Source of the DNA: Labyrinthula sp. Ha | Taxonomy: Eukaryota > Sar > Bigyra > Labyrinthulida > Labyrinthulaceae | Assembly: GCA_015227615.1 (NCBI GenBank) | Contig: JAALGZ010000003.1 | Coordinates: forward strand, 744,001 to 808,000 | DNA: 64,000 nucleotides | Reading direction: 5' to 3' | Shown here: positions 48,296 to 61,322 of the stretch, piece by piece | Position numbering within the stretch: position 1 is the first letter of the stretch | How the letters are laid out: every line of letters starts with the position of its first letter | Translations under genes and position numbers: made by a program | Notes under the pieces: model-generated | The model's input: the letters and a program-made list of their open reading frames with translations, nothing else | Databases searched by the model: none | Told to the model about the DNA's origin: nothing

Positions 48296-51200
48296 TATTC
48301 TATTTGTTTTTTTATATTTGTTTGCTAGTCTTTTAATATTTTTTTTTCTTAGTTCTCAACCTGGTTCGTTTTTGAAAAACACCTTATATATTTTGTTCCT
48401 GTGTAGTTTTCAAATCCATTCTTTAATAGTTTACGAAGTTCCCCGCATCTAGAACCATTAAAAAAATCACAATCTCCGGTCTGCTAAACTTGAAGCTTGA
48501 ACCAATACTGGTTACCAAGTACAATAAAGCGCTATATACCGGAACTCTGTCATAGTGTGCTTAACTAAATAGTTCTACCAATTAAAATATTTAAACTATG
48601 GGTATTTTGATAAAAAATAACACCTAACACAATATTGTTTATCTACCGGTAATTATTGGCTATTATACCACTTTTGGGCTGATTCACTTTTATCCCAGCA
48701 CCGAGCCCAAAAATTGGTCATATTCAAACTGAGTACAGAAATAAGAAAAAATGTTTTTGTCATACAAAAAACAAGTTTATGTTTCTAGACTAAAAGTAGG
48801 TTTGTTGTAGACGAAACCTTCCTTTACTATTTATTCATAAGTGAAACATATAATTTAAATTTTTGAAAGAAAATTGGTGAGTCCATAGTGCATGAGATCA
48901 TGTATATGTACTAGAAATTTGGTAAGGCAGGGAAATAAGTTTGAAGTGTGTTCAAACAAGAACTCACGTTCATGTTTTGGGTTATTCTAGCATCTTATAG
49001 AAAAAGTTTTCAACCATCTAACTAAACAATTGCATTATCTACTACTTCTACTCCCCGTAAGAAGCTCAGACCAAAGCTGAGGTTCCCCAACGAGTCCTCA
49101 TCAACTCATATACAGAGCACTTAACCGAGAAAGTTTGAGTTAAGGAAGATCAGTGCCCACCATCGTTAAACGTTCTTGCGTTCTACAATCCACATCTTCC
49201 ATTCTTTAGAACACCTTTCTTTCAAAACCTGACTTTCCAAATGTTTTAAGGAAAGAGTTTAAGCACACGTGGTTTATGGTTACCGTGCCTAATTCGTTAG
49301 ATTGCGACCAAGAATCAACAATATGAGAGGCCTCATGGGAATATAGAAACTGTTGTTATACATGAATGGCTTCTGCACAATGAAATTAGCTCCTGAAGAT
49401 AGCGTCGCATGTTTCTTTCAATTACTTCTCAAAACTATTCATAGGTTGTACTTAGGATACTAGCAGAAAACTTCGATAATATTCAGAAGATGCTTTTAAC
49501 TTTTTCTCCTTGACAAAGTAGTCTAGACAAAAAGAAGAATCAGCCCTTAAATTTTATATCATTAAATTCTTAGAACAGAATATAATCAAACTAGGCCATC
49601 TGTTAAAGTTTCGTTTACTTGGCCGGTAATAACTGTTTCCTAATGTACGATGATCAATGTCCTGGACACATAATTGTACAGAATTCCCGCTGTTTTAATA
49701 CTAGAAAGATCTGAGATAACTATTCAAAAAAGCTGAAATTCATAAGACCCATCTCCAATTGATATGTTATTGAAACTCTGTCTTTCTTGTTGGTATCTGT
49801 GGAGCTAGTTAATAGATGCCTGAAAGTTAGGCACATTTCCTCTCAAACAGTTGGACATGTCTATAATGCCGAACGGTATAATGAAAAATGTTATAAAATA
49901 TACTAGAAAAGAAGTAGAAATTTGTCTCGATTCCCGATGTTTCCTTCCCTTCTCATAACTTGAAACTTACCAATGAAGAGATCAGAAAACAGTTCACACT
50001 CTCTAGATTTCTCAAAACTTGAAAACACGTCCGAAATCCTCTAATAGGCAGCAATGGGTATATATAGACTCTTCGTATAGGTATTTAATAAAGGTTTCAG
50101 CATATGGTTTAGCGCTCCAGAGTTATAAGAAAGGCTCTGACAACCCCAGCAACTTTCTCTAACTCTCAGTTCTATAACCAAAGCATATTCACTCCGAACA
50201 CATTATTCGACTTACGGTTTCAGCGAATCTGCTATTCCCAACATTAACTACCATTATGAAATGCTTAAACGTGTTGATCTCAAAATAAAGAAAGCGCATG
50301 GCTATATAAAGAGTTAATCATTGCTCTGTTCCCTTATCTTTGTTACTAGGCTCCTACATAAATAATATATGTTAGATACTAGCTCAATTCTTCATAATAA
50401 CGTGCGCGAATATGGCTTTTGGTATGCAACCTTTTATTATCCAATGCAAATCACTTTAATCTTCGCTAAGTACATGTACCTTTGGTTCAATTAAAACACA
50501 TATATACACCTTGAAAGTAAATTGATATATTGTACTAAGCTACAATTCTAGGCTGTATCAAGTTTTTAACGCGTAGAAAAAATGCTATTTGCACTGGAAT
50601 GTAAAAATAATAGAGTTGCCGAAAATAAACAGTGCCATGAGGGTCAAATTTTGACCAGAACTAACTCTTACAAACCATCTGCAGTAATCTGATTATTGAA
50701 TCTATATTTGAACTACATTGCTTAATACTGCCCACAGACTAAATATAATTGAACTGAAGGTCACAAAACGATTTCAAGTTTTTTGCGAAACTAATTTTTC
50801 CGATTTACCATCGAAAAATAAGCTCTAGTTACCCCAGATCTTTAAAATTTCTTATTCATAGTTATACATATCCGGTACTACTTGCGGTAAATTAATGGCG
50901 AAGAACCAGAAAATATGGGTAGTACATTTTTCAATGGATTAACATCGAAAAAACAGCGAGCTATATTATGCTGAAATATGAGAAGGATGAAAACCAGGTA
51001 TATTCACAAGAGTGGTCTTTCCAGATTCCAAGTACAATAAAAAAATTACAGAGAGGATTGAGCAAAAATGTTATTGTAGGGCAATTTATAGAACCACCTC
51101 TTGAATTAGAGAGATTAAAGCAAATGAATAACATGAGAGATCTCACCACGCGCAAAGACACTAATGTCTCAGCTGGTTCCTTAGATAGGGTATGTGTGCT

Positions 51201-52486
51201 GTCTACTAATTTACAGTATGTTCATACAGTAGTTGCAACTTTTCTCATAGTGGCAAGTTTGATGCGGAAAGCAACATTCCAGGGTAAGAGTGAATGGGTG
51301 CATAAATTTACGTGCACTATCATACCTTAGGATGATGCCTTAAAGTGCAGCTAAAGAATATATAGTTAGGCTTCATCAACTAGTTTTACCACAGACCACA
51401 AGGTTGCTTGAGAGAACCCTTGCCAACTGTTTTTCTGGATAAGGTTGAAAGTCTTTTATTATTTCTCAGGTGTTAAAAGTCGCCCTTAGTAAGACAATAC
51501 ACACCCTACTGAGTATAAATATGCCGGTCTCTCTCTCTATCTTGTTCCTTATAGGAAAACTAGAAAACCTCTAAGACAGGTTCTATGTATGACTAATCAT
51601 AGTGACTACAAATACAAAATACTATGAAGGAGAATCATTCCAAGGCGAGAAATTTCACTTTGACTCAATCATTTTATATTGTATAGAGGATACCGCATGT
51701 GATTTATTAAAGTTTATAGAATCCATAATGATCCGACCATGACCATCAACAAGGATCCAGTTGTGACCATCCTTATACCCGTCATCAATCGTGTTCTCAA
51801 GCAAACTTAATTACCAGTTCCCAGGGAACTGAATACAGCTGCCCTAACTACGCCATGATTAAGTCAGCGGGTAACTCTGGCACCTGTTCCCCTTGGTCTA
51901 AACCTTATCCGAGAAGCAAAAAGGGGTCTGGCTTCCTGGCCACAAAGCTTCAACTAGACTCTTTAATGTTAGACTCTTTGATAGTTACTGCTCTCTGGCT
52001 CCTTTTATTTTGGACCGTCATTCGGAGCATGAAATATTTATCTGTAATGGAGCAGTATCTACTGAATCAAGTGACAACTTAACCCCTTTAAGGTATAATC
52101 ACTCCCTAAACACCCATCTAGCCCTTTAAGTCATACATGATGTTTCCACTGGAGCCTTTCCTAAATATCTCTCAACTAAAAAGCAAGCTGCACTTAGTTT
52201 TTAATACAGAACCCAATATGTTTATCTTACTTCAAGTCAAAGTGTATATTTTGTAATAAAGGACTAACCCAATAACGCTCAGTTGTTTATATTTAAGAAC
52301 GCCAAGACCACAACACCCCCTTTAATTTGAACCACTACTTTATTAAACGGCTAAATGAGGGCGGAATAAGAATACGATTTATTCCGGGATAAGTGTTCCA
52401 AAATATCGATTAATTACATACAAAAAGAAATGAAAAACAAAACTGCTAACTGGAATAACACCAATAGTTAATATTCTTAATAAAAA
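48296..52486. other. Spacer without a convincing gene
   Basis: About 4.2 kb. A 120-codon plus-strand frame at 50968-51330 is the longest and has no recognised domain. A patch of higher GC lies at about 51830-52010. Nothing chains across short introns. Probably decayed repeats. Confidence 0.4.
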
Positions 52487-53584
52487 ATGAGACAAGAATT
52501 ATTCACTTGTGATGAACTTGACTTTATATTGCCTGGAGAAGAAAGAAGTAACCAAGAACTTTGTTGTAGAGCTTGTTGTCGAGAACGCTTTAATTTTGGA
52601 GACAATCGAGAGGGTTGTTTTCAAGGTTGTGAAGTTTCTTCTAACGAACTAGTTTGCGCTGGCTTGGAAGAAAACGAAGAGGAAAGTTGTGAAAGTTTTG
52701 GAGTTCCTTTTAAGAACGGTATACCTTCTAGCTCTCCCAGTGAAGATTTTGACAACTTGTGTTGTCTGGTGACTTTAGAACCCGACCAGGAGATTGAAGA
52801 GGCTTTCTTATCTCAATCAGATCAGTGCAAAATCTCACCAACTAGTACTCCTACCCTTCAGCCAACTATTACTCCTACAAATAATGCAACACTTTCTCCA
52901 TCAAACATCACTACCTTTGCACCAAGTGAATATCCTATAAACACTCCAACTCGGTTACCAACTACCATTCCATCTTCTTCTGCACTAGACAATCCAACTT
53001 TATTACCATCTTTCAATCCGACAAAATCACCAACTGAGGAAGCTGGAAAAAATTTTACGAATTCACCAAGTTTATCCTCAAGTGACAATACTGAGAAAAC
53101 AAGACCTAAATCAAATTTAAAAGATTCAGATATTTATATAATACTAGGCCCTGCTTTAATGATATTTTTTGCGATTGTTTTCTTTAGTTTGGGAGTCATT
53201 ATTATGAAAAGAAGTAAAAAAGAAATTGACATAAACGTAATTTCCACCCATAAAGAAAATAAGAAAGTAGATTTTGCCCATGCAAGTATAAACACAGCTA
53301 AATCTACTTCTTCAAAATTTACATTACGAAGTTTAGGATGGTCAAATAGAGTAAATAGTACTCAATTTGAAAATACTCTTCTTGCGACCAACGTCCAGAA
53401 AAACTCAAAGTTTGACGAATCAAGTGAAAGTGTTTTAAACAGAACCAATGAAAAATGGTACTTAGATAGCAATGAATTTTTAGGTTCAGTAAAACAAAAT
53501 ACAAGAATGGAAGGATTAAGACAAGGAGATTCTCTTGTGCCTTCAGAGTCATCTGTTGAATCGCTGACATATAGTGCTATTTAG
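52487..53584 (+). CDS. Cys-rich/Pro-Thr-stalk single-pass membrane protein, paralogue A
   Basis: 365 aa, one exon. The N-terminal domain (1-115) has twelve Cys: 8, 26-27, 30-31, 44, 48, 57, 68, 92-93 and 114, in the pattern CCxxCC...CxxxC...LCCL. Next comes a stalk of ~80 residues rich in PT/SPT with NxT sites, one membrane helix (about 214-240, IYIILGPALMIFFAIVFFSLGVII), and a ~120-residue basic cytoplasmic tail. The tail shares VDFAHAS...FTLRSL with paralogue C and ends SVESLTYSAI, a class I PDZ-ligand-like ending. No signal peptide precedes the Cys-rich part. The domain family was not recognised; orientation with Cys-rich part outside is inferred. Confidence 0.75.
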   Translation: MRQELFTCDELDFILPGEERSNQELCCRACCRERFNFGDNREGCFQGCEVSSNELVCAGLEENEEESCESFGVPFKNGIPSSSPSEDFDNLCCLVTLEPDQEIEEAFLSQSDQCKISPTSTPTLQPTITPTNNATLSPSNITTFAPSEYPINTPTRLPTTIPSSSALDNPTLLPSFNPTKSPTEEAGKNFTNSPSLSSSDNTEKTRPKSNLKDSDIYIILGPALMIFFAIVFFSLGVIIMKRSKKEIDINVISTHKENKKVDFAHASINTAKSTSSKFTLRSLGWSNRVNSTQFENTLLATNVQKNSKFDESSESVLNRTNEKWYLDSNEFLGSVKQNTRMEGLRQGDSLVPSESSVESLTYSAI

Positions 53585-55099
53585 GAGTTTTTTATTGTGT
53601 ATTTGTGTTTGAAGATGTTTATATATATTTCTTTGGAAAGATTTTAATATATTTAAGTATAGGTTTTTCATTTTTTTGCGATAAAAGTAGGTTTGTCTGT
53701 AATAATAGATCCACCATCTTTTCTCATAAAGAGAATATGAGTCAGGTATTGGTTATATATATTTATTTATTAACTTGTACATCTTTTTAAACAATTGGTA
53801 GTTGTTCTTAGAATTAAAGAATGAGACTTTATTATAAATACATTGACCTTAACTCAAAATGGAGAAGGCTTGAATATTAAGATATCTGCAAGAAAAAGCT
53901 TCAGATCTTTTTGTAGAGATCCAATAAAATAGGATATATATTTCTGTGACGATGGTGCAAGAATACTTAAGAGAGGGTTCTGGTGGTATTATCTCAGGAA
54001 TAAAATATGAACTCTTACAAATATTGGTCTATTGGATAAGAATAGCGGATATCTCGTTAATCCTTCTCTTTATAAAAATTATTGTATTTAGCTCTAGGTC
54101 CTTATGTTTTTGTGGGAAATATCTGTTATGTATTTAGATGAGATTAGATATGACTTTTTGTAAGATGTAAAGATTAAGTTCATTTGCTTGCTACAATTAT
54201 TATTACCTATAAGAATAAAATGCAAATAACCAGTTTTCAACAAGCGGTTATTGTGATTATTATTTATTGAATATCTGCTCCAAATTTATAGTAAGTAAAC
54301 AACTCTGAGAATTTAGAATCTATCACTTTCTCTTGTCTTGAGCTTTAGTAGATATGATTACCAAAGTTGAATCGAGACTAAAATTGGAAATAACTCTAAT
54401 AATGATACAAACAAAGGCATTTAAAATATAATATATTAGGAGCTTTTTTACTTTAAAGTATTTCCAGTCATTAGAAGGCAACCCAAAGAAAGGTCACCTA
54501 GTGAAACTTGTGAAGAGCTTTCTCAAGAGAAAATAATATTATAATTACATTTTTGCAATTAATCTGCTTTTTCCAATTAAATATTTACTTTTTATATTCG
54601 TAAACTCGATAGATGAGCAAGAATCTTTGCTCTAGGCTTGAGCTTAAACAGCTTGTTAAAATTTGTATACAAGGAGGGAAAAGCTGTATTTCTGGTAGAT
54701 ATCAAACGCTTAATTTATGCTGTTATGTATAAAAAGAAACTTTGGAATTATGTCACAAACTAATAGGGGCTTATGAATATAAAATTCAAAGGGTATTTCT
54801 TCCTATATAATTGCAGTGGTTTTTTCATTGTTGTTATTTCACCCTGTCCAGGTGATAGAATGGTGTGGTAATGTCATATTATCCTTTTACTTTATTTTAT
54901 TAATGACGTGTTAACTTTAATAAGTTCATTTATTATACGGGAATATAGCAATAAAAACTAGTAACTTAAAATTTCGTCCAATATATTAGAGAGATATAAT
55001 AGATAAACTTTTTTGGAGATTATTGCAAAGTTAGAAGGAAAATATTTTATAAAAGAAAATTTTGAGTAAGTTGAAATTGGAAATACTCAATAAGGTAGT
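53585..55099. other. Spacer without a convincing gene
   Basis: AT-rich. Short frames at 53605-53790 and 53946-54137 have no recognised domain. No RNA gene or clear repeat is seen. Confidence 0.4.
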
Positions 55100-55500
55100 T
55101 GTTTCTGACTACGGTAAACCGTACTGTCGAAAGTTACAAAAGGAAATGCAATAATTGTAACTACTCAAACCCATATAAGGAAAGAATCATTCTAGAGCAT
55201 ATGATAAAATTGCTTAGGCAAAGGTAGGGCGCAATGCCTTATTGCTAAGGAAATAAATATGTAAACCTGAGGTAGATATTCCTAATTTACACTGATGCAA
55301 AACCAAACTTAAGAAGTTTAAACCAATTTATAGGATATTTTAGCCTATGATAAACTTTTATGGATGATGAAAAAAGTTCAATCTATGTATTGGGAACACT
55401 AAAGATGGAGTTCGATTTCCAGATGCTCCTCTTCAGCGTAAAAGCAGTGCGAAATATCAGAGGGTCAACTTTCTTATAATATTTAGCTATTTCAAATCAT
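55100..55500 (+). mobile_element. Possible copia-like retroelement fossil (integrase-like trace)
   Basis: A plus-strand stretch faintly recalls the end of the integrase core of Ty1/copia elements (a Glu-Arg segment followed at family distance by a Lys-Pro-Asn...Leu segment). It is broken many times and no terminal repeats were found. The ends are approximate and the age must be high. This is a tentative call that chance could explain. Confidence 0.2.
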
Positions 55501-58500
55501 CTACAGACTTTATAAAATGTAAATACTTAAGAATTCGTAAAGCTCTTCGAATCGTCAACAAGTGAGAGGAACTTTTTCACTAAGATATACGACTAATCAG
55601 GTTGACTGTTACTATTGAGATGAATTAAACTTAAAACTATTGTGATATTGCGGCAAATGAACATTAATCGTGTTGATCTTGTGTCTTAATAGTATTCGAT
55701 ATATTTAAATAATGATGGAAGTATAGAGAACTTTTGATAAAGGTGAAGTTTCTAACATAACAGATTTTCTGTCAAAGGCCTTAGGACTGAATTCCTCTCT
55801 AGCTAGAATAGAACTCATTCCAATGAGTAGTAACAGAACCTAGTAAAACAATTAATAGAAATGTCTAAATGTGTCGACTATGATTAAGTATTGTATAACA
55901 GAAGCCAAAAATGTTGTGGGAAAGCTTGTTCGCTAGCTTAAGTCATAGAGGTGTTCTGTATTAAGATAGGTGAAAGTCTTTAATTTCCATGCCATTACGT
56001 TCATGAATACAATTGTCTTCAAGAAATGTCAATAATGTTGTTTATATGACCACATGACTAGTTCTTAGGCAGATTGGTTTTGGAAACAGTACAATGTCCT
56101 GGAAAACTTTTCTTCAGGATATGGAAGATAAAAAATTATTGGTTAGAGCTTACTATGGGCTCTAATGTTGTTCTCAGCATTTCAGAAGAATCATAGAGGG
56201 GGTTATGAGCATAATTTGATTTGATTTTATCAAGAGATGCCACAGATACATGTATCGACAGTTATATTCAATATTCATGCTCAATCCAATTCTGCAAGAA
56301 TACTTAATCTTCTGGATCTAGTGGTTCCCTTTAAATTAACGATTTCATTGAGAACGCCATTATTAGCTACCAGCTAACCCATGAAACTTTGTGTGCGATA
56401 TATTTATGCATAGCCATGTCACAAGAATCGACCTAAAGGGATAGAATTATTCCAGAAATGAGATAGAGAATATGATTGGAACTCATGGGAATATATCTTC
56501 AACAAGGGTCTGGTTACGAGAAGCGGTAAACTTTTATAAAACAAACTATGCTTTTTATGGATCACTTTTTAAGGGGAAAATGTGAATTTAATCTTAAACT
56601 TAGAGAAAGTTTATTTTCTTCGGATATATGCACGACGTAGTCTAAGCGAAACCAAAATGAGAATATATTAAGAAACGGTTTTTATAGAAGGTAATGACTC
56701 GAAGCTTTCGCAGTAAGAATAATAGTTAATTTTGTTCATTTATTCCTCAGAGTCTGTTCATCTAAATATTTTGAAGTCCTCAGTTTTCGAAAAGTACCTA
56801 AACAGAAGTAAATTTCTTTCAATAATACCATTATTCTCCGAGAAAGACGCTTAGAATTGGAACGCAGAACATCACCAGAAACAGAGAGTACAGAAAATCA
56901 CGAAAAATTGCACAAGAAAGTGAAACAAGCAATTAGGGGCACATAGTGACTGCCGATTAAGAGATGCTCCAGACTCGTAAAGGAATTCCCGAATGAATGA
57001 TTGCCCGTAGCTACTATATTGAGTCAGAAACTAATGACGAATAACTAACTCATTGATGAATTGTCTGAAAACTTTTGAGGAGCGTTTGAACAGTTTTTGG
57101 AATTCCCAATGAGGAGCTCATTAAGGGTTTTGAGTTTATTGTCTGAGTTTGCAGGATTTTCAGCCATTCAAAGAAGAATTCTTCTTATACTGTACCCCTA
57201 TACACAATACATCTTATGAAAAGCCTGTTTGCAGATGGAATATCCTAGAAAAGAGTTTAACCGGGTTCCAAACTGAAAAATATACGGACCATATCCACTA
57301 TGGTTCTAATTAACGGGTAATCTCACTAGCCTCAGTGTTTGTCGACTAGGTGACCCCAGAAATACGTGTCTATTCGAGTAGAAAATTTTCTGTTTCAGTA
57401 ACCACAGGTAAAAGGAAATATGGTTTTAACACATGAGTATTATTTCTCTTAAGGAGTGCATTAAATACATATTCGCTATGGAATAGCTACCTAGAGTTTA
57501 GTTGAAGATTATTTTAAAGAATTGAAAACTTATGTCATCAATCTTAAATCTTATTATTTACTAAGAAAAACTATCCCATCCATAATACCAGTAGAAATTT
57601 GAAGGCCTCCATTCGAATCATATTAATCCTGCTAAATTGCCTTACTGTAGGAATAAAATTCGTTATCATAGGGAATGACGACCAACAATTGAATTCTGCT
57701 TGGAAAACATATTCTTCACACCCACGCAGAATAGTTTATATTCTTTTTACTTTAGCTTGTCTCTTGTTGTTCAGGAACCTGGAAGAATAACGAGCAGCTT
57801 TCCTAGAACACCAAAACCGAAGCCTGAGAGTTGGCCTTTCTCAGTGTATAAACGAAACAAGAACGATAGTAGGAAGAGTTCACTAAGGAACGGTATAGGT
57901 AGGAAGGTGAGGATAAGACACAGCGGGGCGAGATATAAGGAATACGGGAATAAGGGACAGAGTTACCTAGTTTAAGGAATAAGAGATAAAAAAAAGAACA
58001 AGTCGAATAAGTTTTTTTATTCTTAGTGAGCACAAAGGTTAAAACTCTTAGTATATGAGTTCTAATTACAATTAAACCTTAAGACACAGTTAACATTTTA
58101 GTTCACAAGCCCAACCTTCTTCAAGTTACATTCTACTTTACTTCACGCCAATTCACTCAAGACGCCAAATCGCTCAGTGTAAGAAGTATAGCCAAAACTT
58201 TGGTCTATTCCAGATTTGGTTTTACCCATTAAGGCCAAATCCCTCTCACTCCAATTAGCCAATGATCATGGGTGCACAAAGTGAAACTTTTAATAAATAT
58301 TCATAAACCCACACTAGCTGCTTGATTCAGGTATAATTGTTCTTAGCCGGTCTTGTTCGATGCCGCGAAGCCTTTGTCCTATCTAGTTTGGTGCTATATT
58401 GTTCTTAGTTCATGCGAATGCTTTTACCTCATTAAAAGCACTAAGAAATTAGAAAAAAGTAAACTTTTGTTTGAAGCCCTACTGCAACTAAGTGTTGCAG

Positions 58501-59173
58501 AGGACAGTGTGCGAGCATGGTGCAGGTAATACTGATTGATACAATGGTATAATCCTTGATGAGCTTCATCACTGAGTTTTTAACACACATATATTCAACC
58601 TGGAACTTCCATGATTATTTCCAATATTGCTCTTTGAAGACAAAGTACAGTAAAACGTCCAAACTTAGGAATTACCCAGTTTGCTTTGAATTCCATGTAC
58701 TAAACTTTCTTGAGTTATTATTTTTTCAGTTTTCTTCCTTTCATTGGGGCAGAACATCACCTATTTCAACAAGGAAACTAGTTGGTTTGCTTCATATAAA
58801 TTTATACTCTTTCTATGACATCTTTCTCTAAATATAGTCTGTGCAAAATATGTTCCTTTATACTCTTTTACCATTTGTCTGCTTCAATTGCGTCAGTACA
58901 ATATATTCCAGGGATATCTACCATAACAGGCAATATTGTATGTGCTATATAAATAAACTAAGTCAAAAATTTTATGTATTATGTAATTAGCGCAATTCAT
59001 GTGAAAGTTAATATCTTAAGTTGCATACAAATATACTTTCTATAAACTACACAGTGTGATAGTAATTATAAAGCTTTTCTTGAAGTGCAAAGTTCAAATA
59101 GTAACTACAAGGGGAACAAACCTGGATATGTCTTTTTCGTACCTTCAAGTAGACAAATCAAAGTGTAAAACAT
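55501..59173. other. Spacer without a convincing gene
   Basis: About 3.7 kb of worn AT-rich DNA, perhaps continuing the fossil to its left up to about 56.6 kb. A patch at about 57770-57980 is purine-rich and less AT-rich than its surroundings. The frames at 57803-58033 (-) and 58556-58831 (+) have no recognised domain. The promoter of paralogue B must lie at its right end. Confidence 0.4.
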
Positions 59174-59738
59174 ATGACCTCCAGAATAACCTGTGATGTC
59201 TTTCAGGACATAGATAATAGAAGAATTTGTTGTGACAGTTGCTGCCAAGATCTGACTGGAGACAACCAGAAAAGTAGATGTAAGACTCATTGCGCAGAAC
59301 TAGATCCAGATGCAGAAGATCCTTGTAACGGCAGAGATGCACAACATAATTGTGAAACGTTTGCACTTCCTTTCTTTGAAGGGGGGCTTACTATTCGAGA
59401 TGAGGCTGAACTAGATGATCTTTGTTGCTTAGCTACTACTGACGAGAATGGAGACTTTGATCCGTCAACTGGAACTACCTTCGAATTATCTGTTTGTAAT
59501 GATGCCAATTTTGACGTTCCAACAGAATTTCCAACAGCCTCTCCATCCTATTCACCTACTTTTTCACCAACTCTATCTCCATCATTTTCTCCAACATTTT
59601 CTCCAAGCTATTCTCCAACTACATCTCCAACTAAGGAACCAACTTTTTCACCTACTCTTTCACCAACTCCTACCCCTTCTCGATCACCAACACCAGCGCC
59701 AACTGGTTTTCCAAGTGTGTCACCAACATTTTTTCCAA
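59174..59738 (+). repeat. Ectodomain duplication, copy in paralogue B
   Basis: It matches 60722-61322 from the start codon to the end of the Pro-Thr stalk with few substitutions. Copy C has an extra 36 bp (one stalk unit set). Homology appears to begin at or just before the ATG and ends where the stalk ends. Confidence 0.9.
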
Positions 59739-59899
59739 CAGCGGCGCCGATAATTGCTACACCGACGAATAATAGTCAATACGTGATTTCAAGTTGGGAA
59801 TGGAATATTCTAGGTATATACCTTGGATATGTTGGATTTCTAACTTTGTGTTTCCTTTTTTTTACCAGATATTCAATTAAGATTACAAGAAACAGCTGA
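59174..59899 (+). CDS. Cys-rich/Pro-Thr-stalk membrane protein, paralogue B (tail-less)
   Basis: 241 aa. Residues 1-~190 are nearly identical to paralogue C: the same twelve-Cys domain (CDVF...ICCDSCCQDL...CKTHC...LCCL...C) and the SPTFSPT-type stalk, one unit shorter. After the stalk the sequence is unrelated to C: a different hydrophobic helix (NILGIYLGYVGFLTLCFLFF) and only ~11 cytoplasmic residues (TRYSIKITRNS). It therefore lacks the juxtamembrane motif and the PDZ-like ending. It could be a decoy, a co-receptor or a young pseudogene; the frame is intact. No signal peptide; an in-frame TAG lies 8 codons upstream of the ATG. Confidence 0.7.
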   Translation: MTSRITCDVFQDIDNRRICCDSCCQDLTGDNQKSRCKTHCAELDPDAEDPCNGRDAQHNCETFALPFFEGGLTIRDEAELDDLCCLATTDENGDFDPSTGTTFELSVCNDANFDVPTEFPTASPSYSPTFSPTLSPSFSPTFSPSYSPTTSPTKEPTFSPTLSPTPTPSRSPTPAPTGFPSVSPTFFPTAAPIIATPTNNSQYVISSWEWNILGIYLGYVGFLTLCFLFFTRYSIKITRNS

Positions 59900-60721
59900 A
59901 TAGATATTTGAAAAACAAGGAAAAAGGATTCCTTTTGCGAGATTTAGAGTAATTATTTGTTAACACTGAGCATATCCTAAGTTTATTATTTACCTATTTC
60001 CTTCCTAAAACAGAGTACTTGAAACAAATGCAGGTCCGAACCATATATATGACTTGTTTAAGATAAATCTACGCTTCTCTTCCTTATGAAGGTCCACATC
60101 GACATTATACTAGCTACACCTTTAAGTTCTCAAGAGTTGCCTTCTTTTATCTCCCTTTCTCTCACTCTCTCTCTCTCTCTGAAAAGAGCTATTATATAAA
60201 AAGAGAGAACTCACAAAAGCTGTACTAACTTTGTTGAATACTATTCTCCACTCACTCATAAGTAATCCAATCTGCAATAATCTCACGCTTCGAAGAACCA
60301 ACGCTTTCAATTATTCGTTATATGATATTTAATAACCTCCTAAGCGAATAAAAGATGTTTTTTCATTTGTATTCAGGATTACATGATCGAAATGATGTCT
60401 TCTTGGGACTCTTTCTTCTGGTGTTTTTCTTGAGGCCAAGTCAGTACAATTCGTACTCGGGACATTTATAAAACCAAACTAAAGAGTCTGTGATAAAAAA
60501 TTTGTTTTAAGTAATATTTTAACACTAAATATTAACTTGCACATTTATGTGTAATATATGTTTTTACCCTTAGAATACTATACTCTGCATTTAAAAAACA
60601 CATTAGAAATCAATCGTCTTTTTGCAATTGTCGTGTGAAGTTGGAACATAAATAATAAAATCAATTGAAGCGGATCTATCTCTTCCATACACTCAAGATT
60701 AAAAAGCAGAACATACAATAA
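59900..60721. other. Spacer between paralogues B and C
   Basis: Non-coding as far as can be seen. It holds the CT microsatellite at 60161-60180 and the presumed promoter of paralogue C. It does not resemble the region upstream of B. Confidence 0.5.
60161..60180. repeat. CT dinucleotide microsatellite
   Basis: An almost pure CT run (one CA interruption) in the spacer between paralogues B and C. Confidence 0.9.
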
Positions 60722-61322
60722 ATGACCTCCAGAATAACCTGTGATGTCTTTCAGGACATAGATAATAGAAGAACTTGTTGTGACAGTTGCTGCCAAGACC
60801 TGCCTGAACAAAACCAGAAAAGTAGATGTGAGACTCATTGCGCAGAACTAGATCCAGATGCAGAAGATCCTTGTAACGACAGAGATGCACAAAATAATTG
60901 TGAAACGTTTGCACTTCCTTTCTTTGAAGGGGGGCTTACTATTCGAGATGAGACTGAACTAGATGATCTTTGTTGCTTAGCTACTACTGACGAGAATGGA
61001 GACTTTGATCCGTCAACTGGAACAACCTTCGAGTTATCTGTTTGTAACGATGCCAATTTTGACGTTCCAACAGAATTTCCAACAGCCTCTCCATCCTATT
61101 CACCTACTTTTTCACCAACTCCATCTCCATCATTTTCTCCAACATTTTCTCCAAGCTCTTCTCCAACTACATCTCCAACTAAGGAACCAACTTTTTCACC
61201 TACTCTTTTACCAACTCCTACCCCTTCTCAATCACCAACACCTGCACCAACTGGTTTTCCAACTGTATCACCAACGTTTTCTCCTACTGAAGGTCCAAGT
61301 GTGTCACCAACATTTTTTCCTA
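60722..61322 (+). repeat. Ectodomain duplication, copy in paralogue C
   Basis: Partner of 59174-59738. Because C shares tail motifs with the distant paralogue A, C is the likelier ancestor of the pair. Confidence 0.9.

Noticed and set aside
50968-51330. 120-codon plus-strand frame with ATG
   Set aside because: Longest frame of its spacer, but with no recognised motif, a dense antisense frame, and no supporting context.
57803-58033. Minus-strand frame in the purine-rich patch
   Set aside because: Low-complexity Ser/Tyr-rich translation produced by biased composition; no domain.
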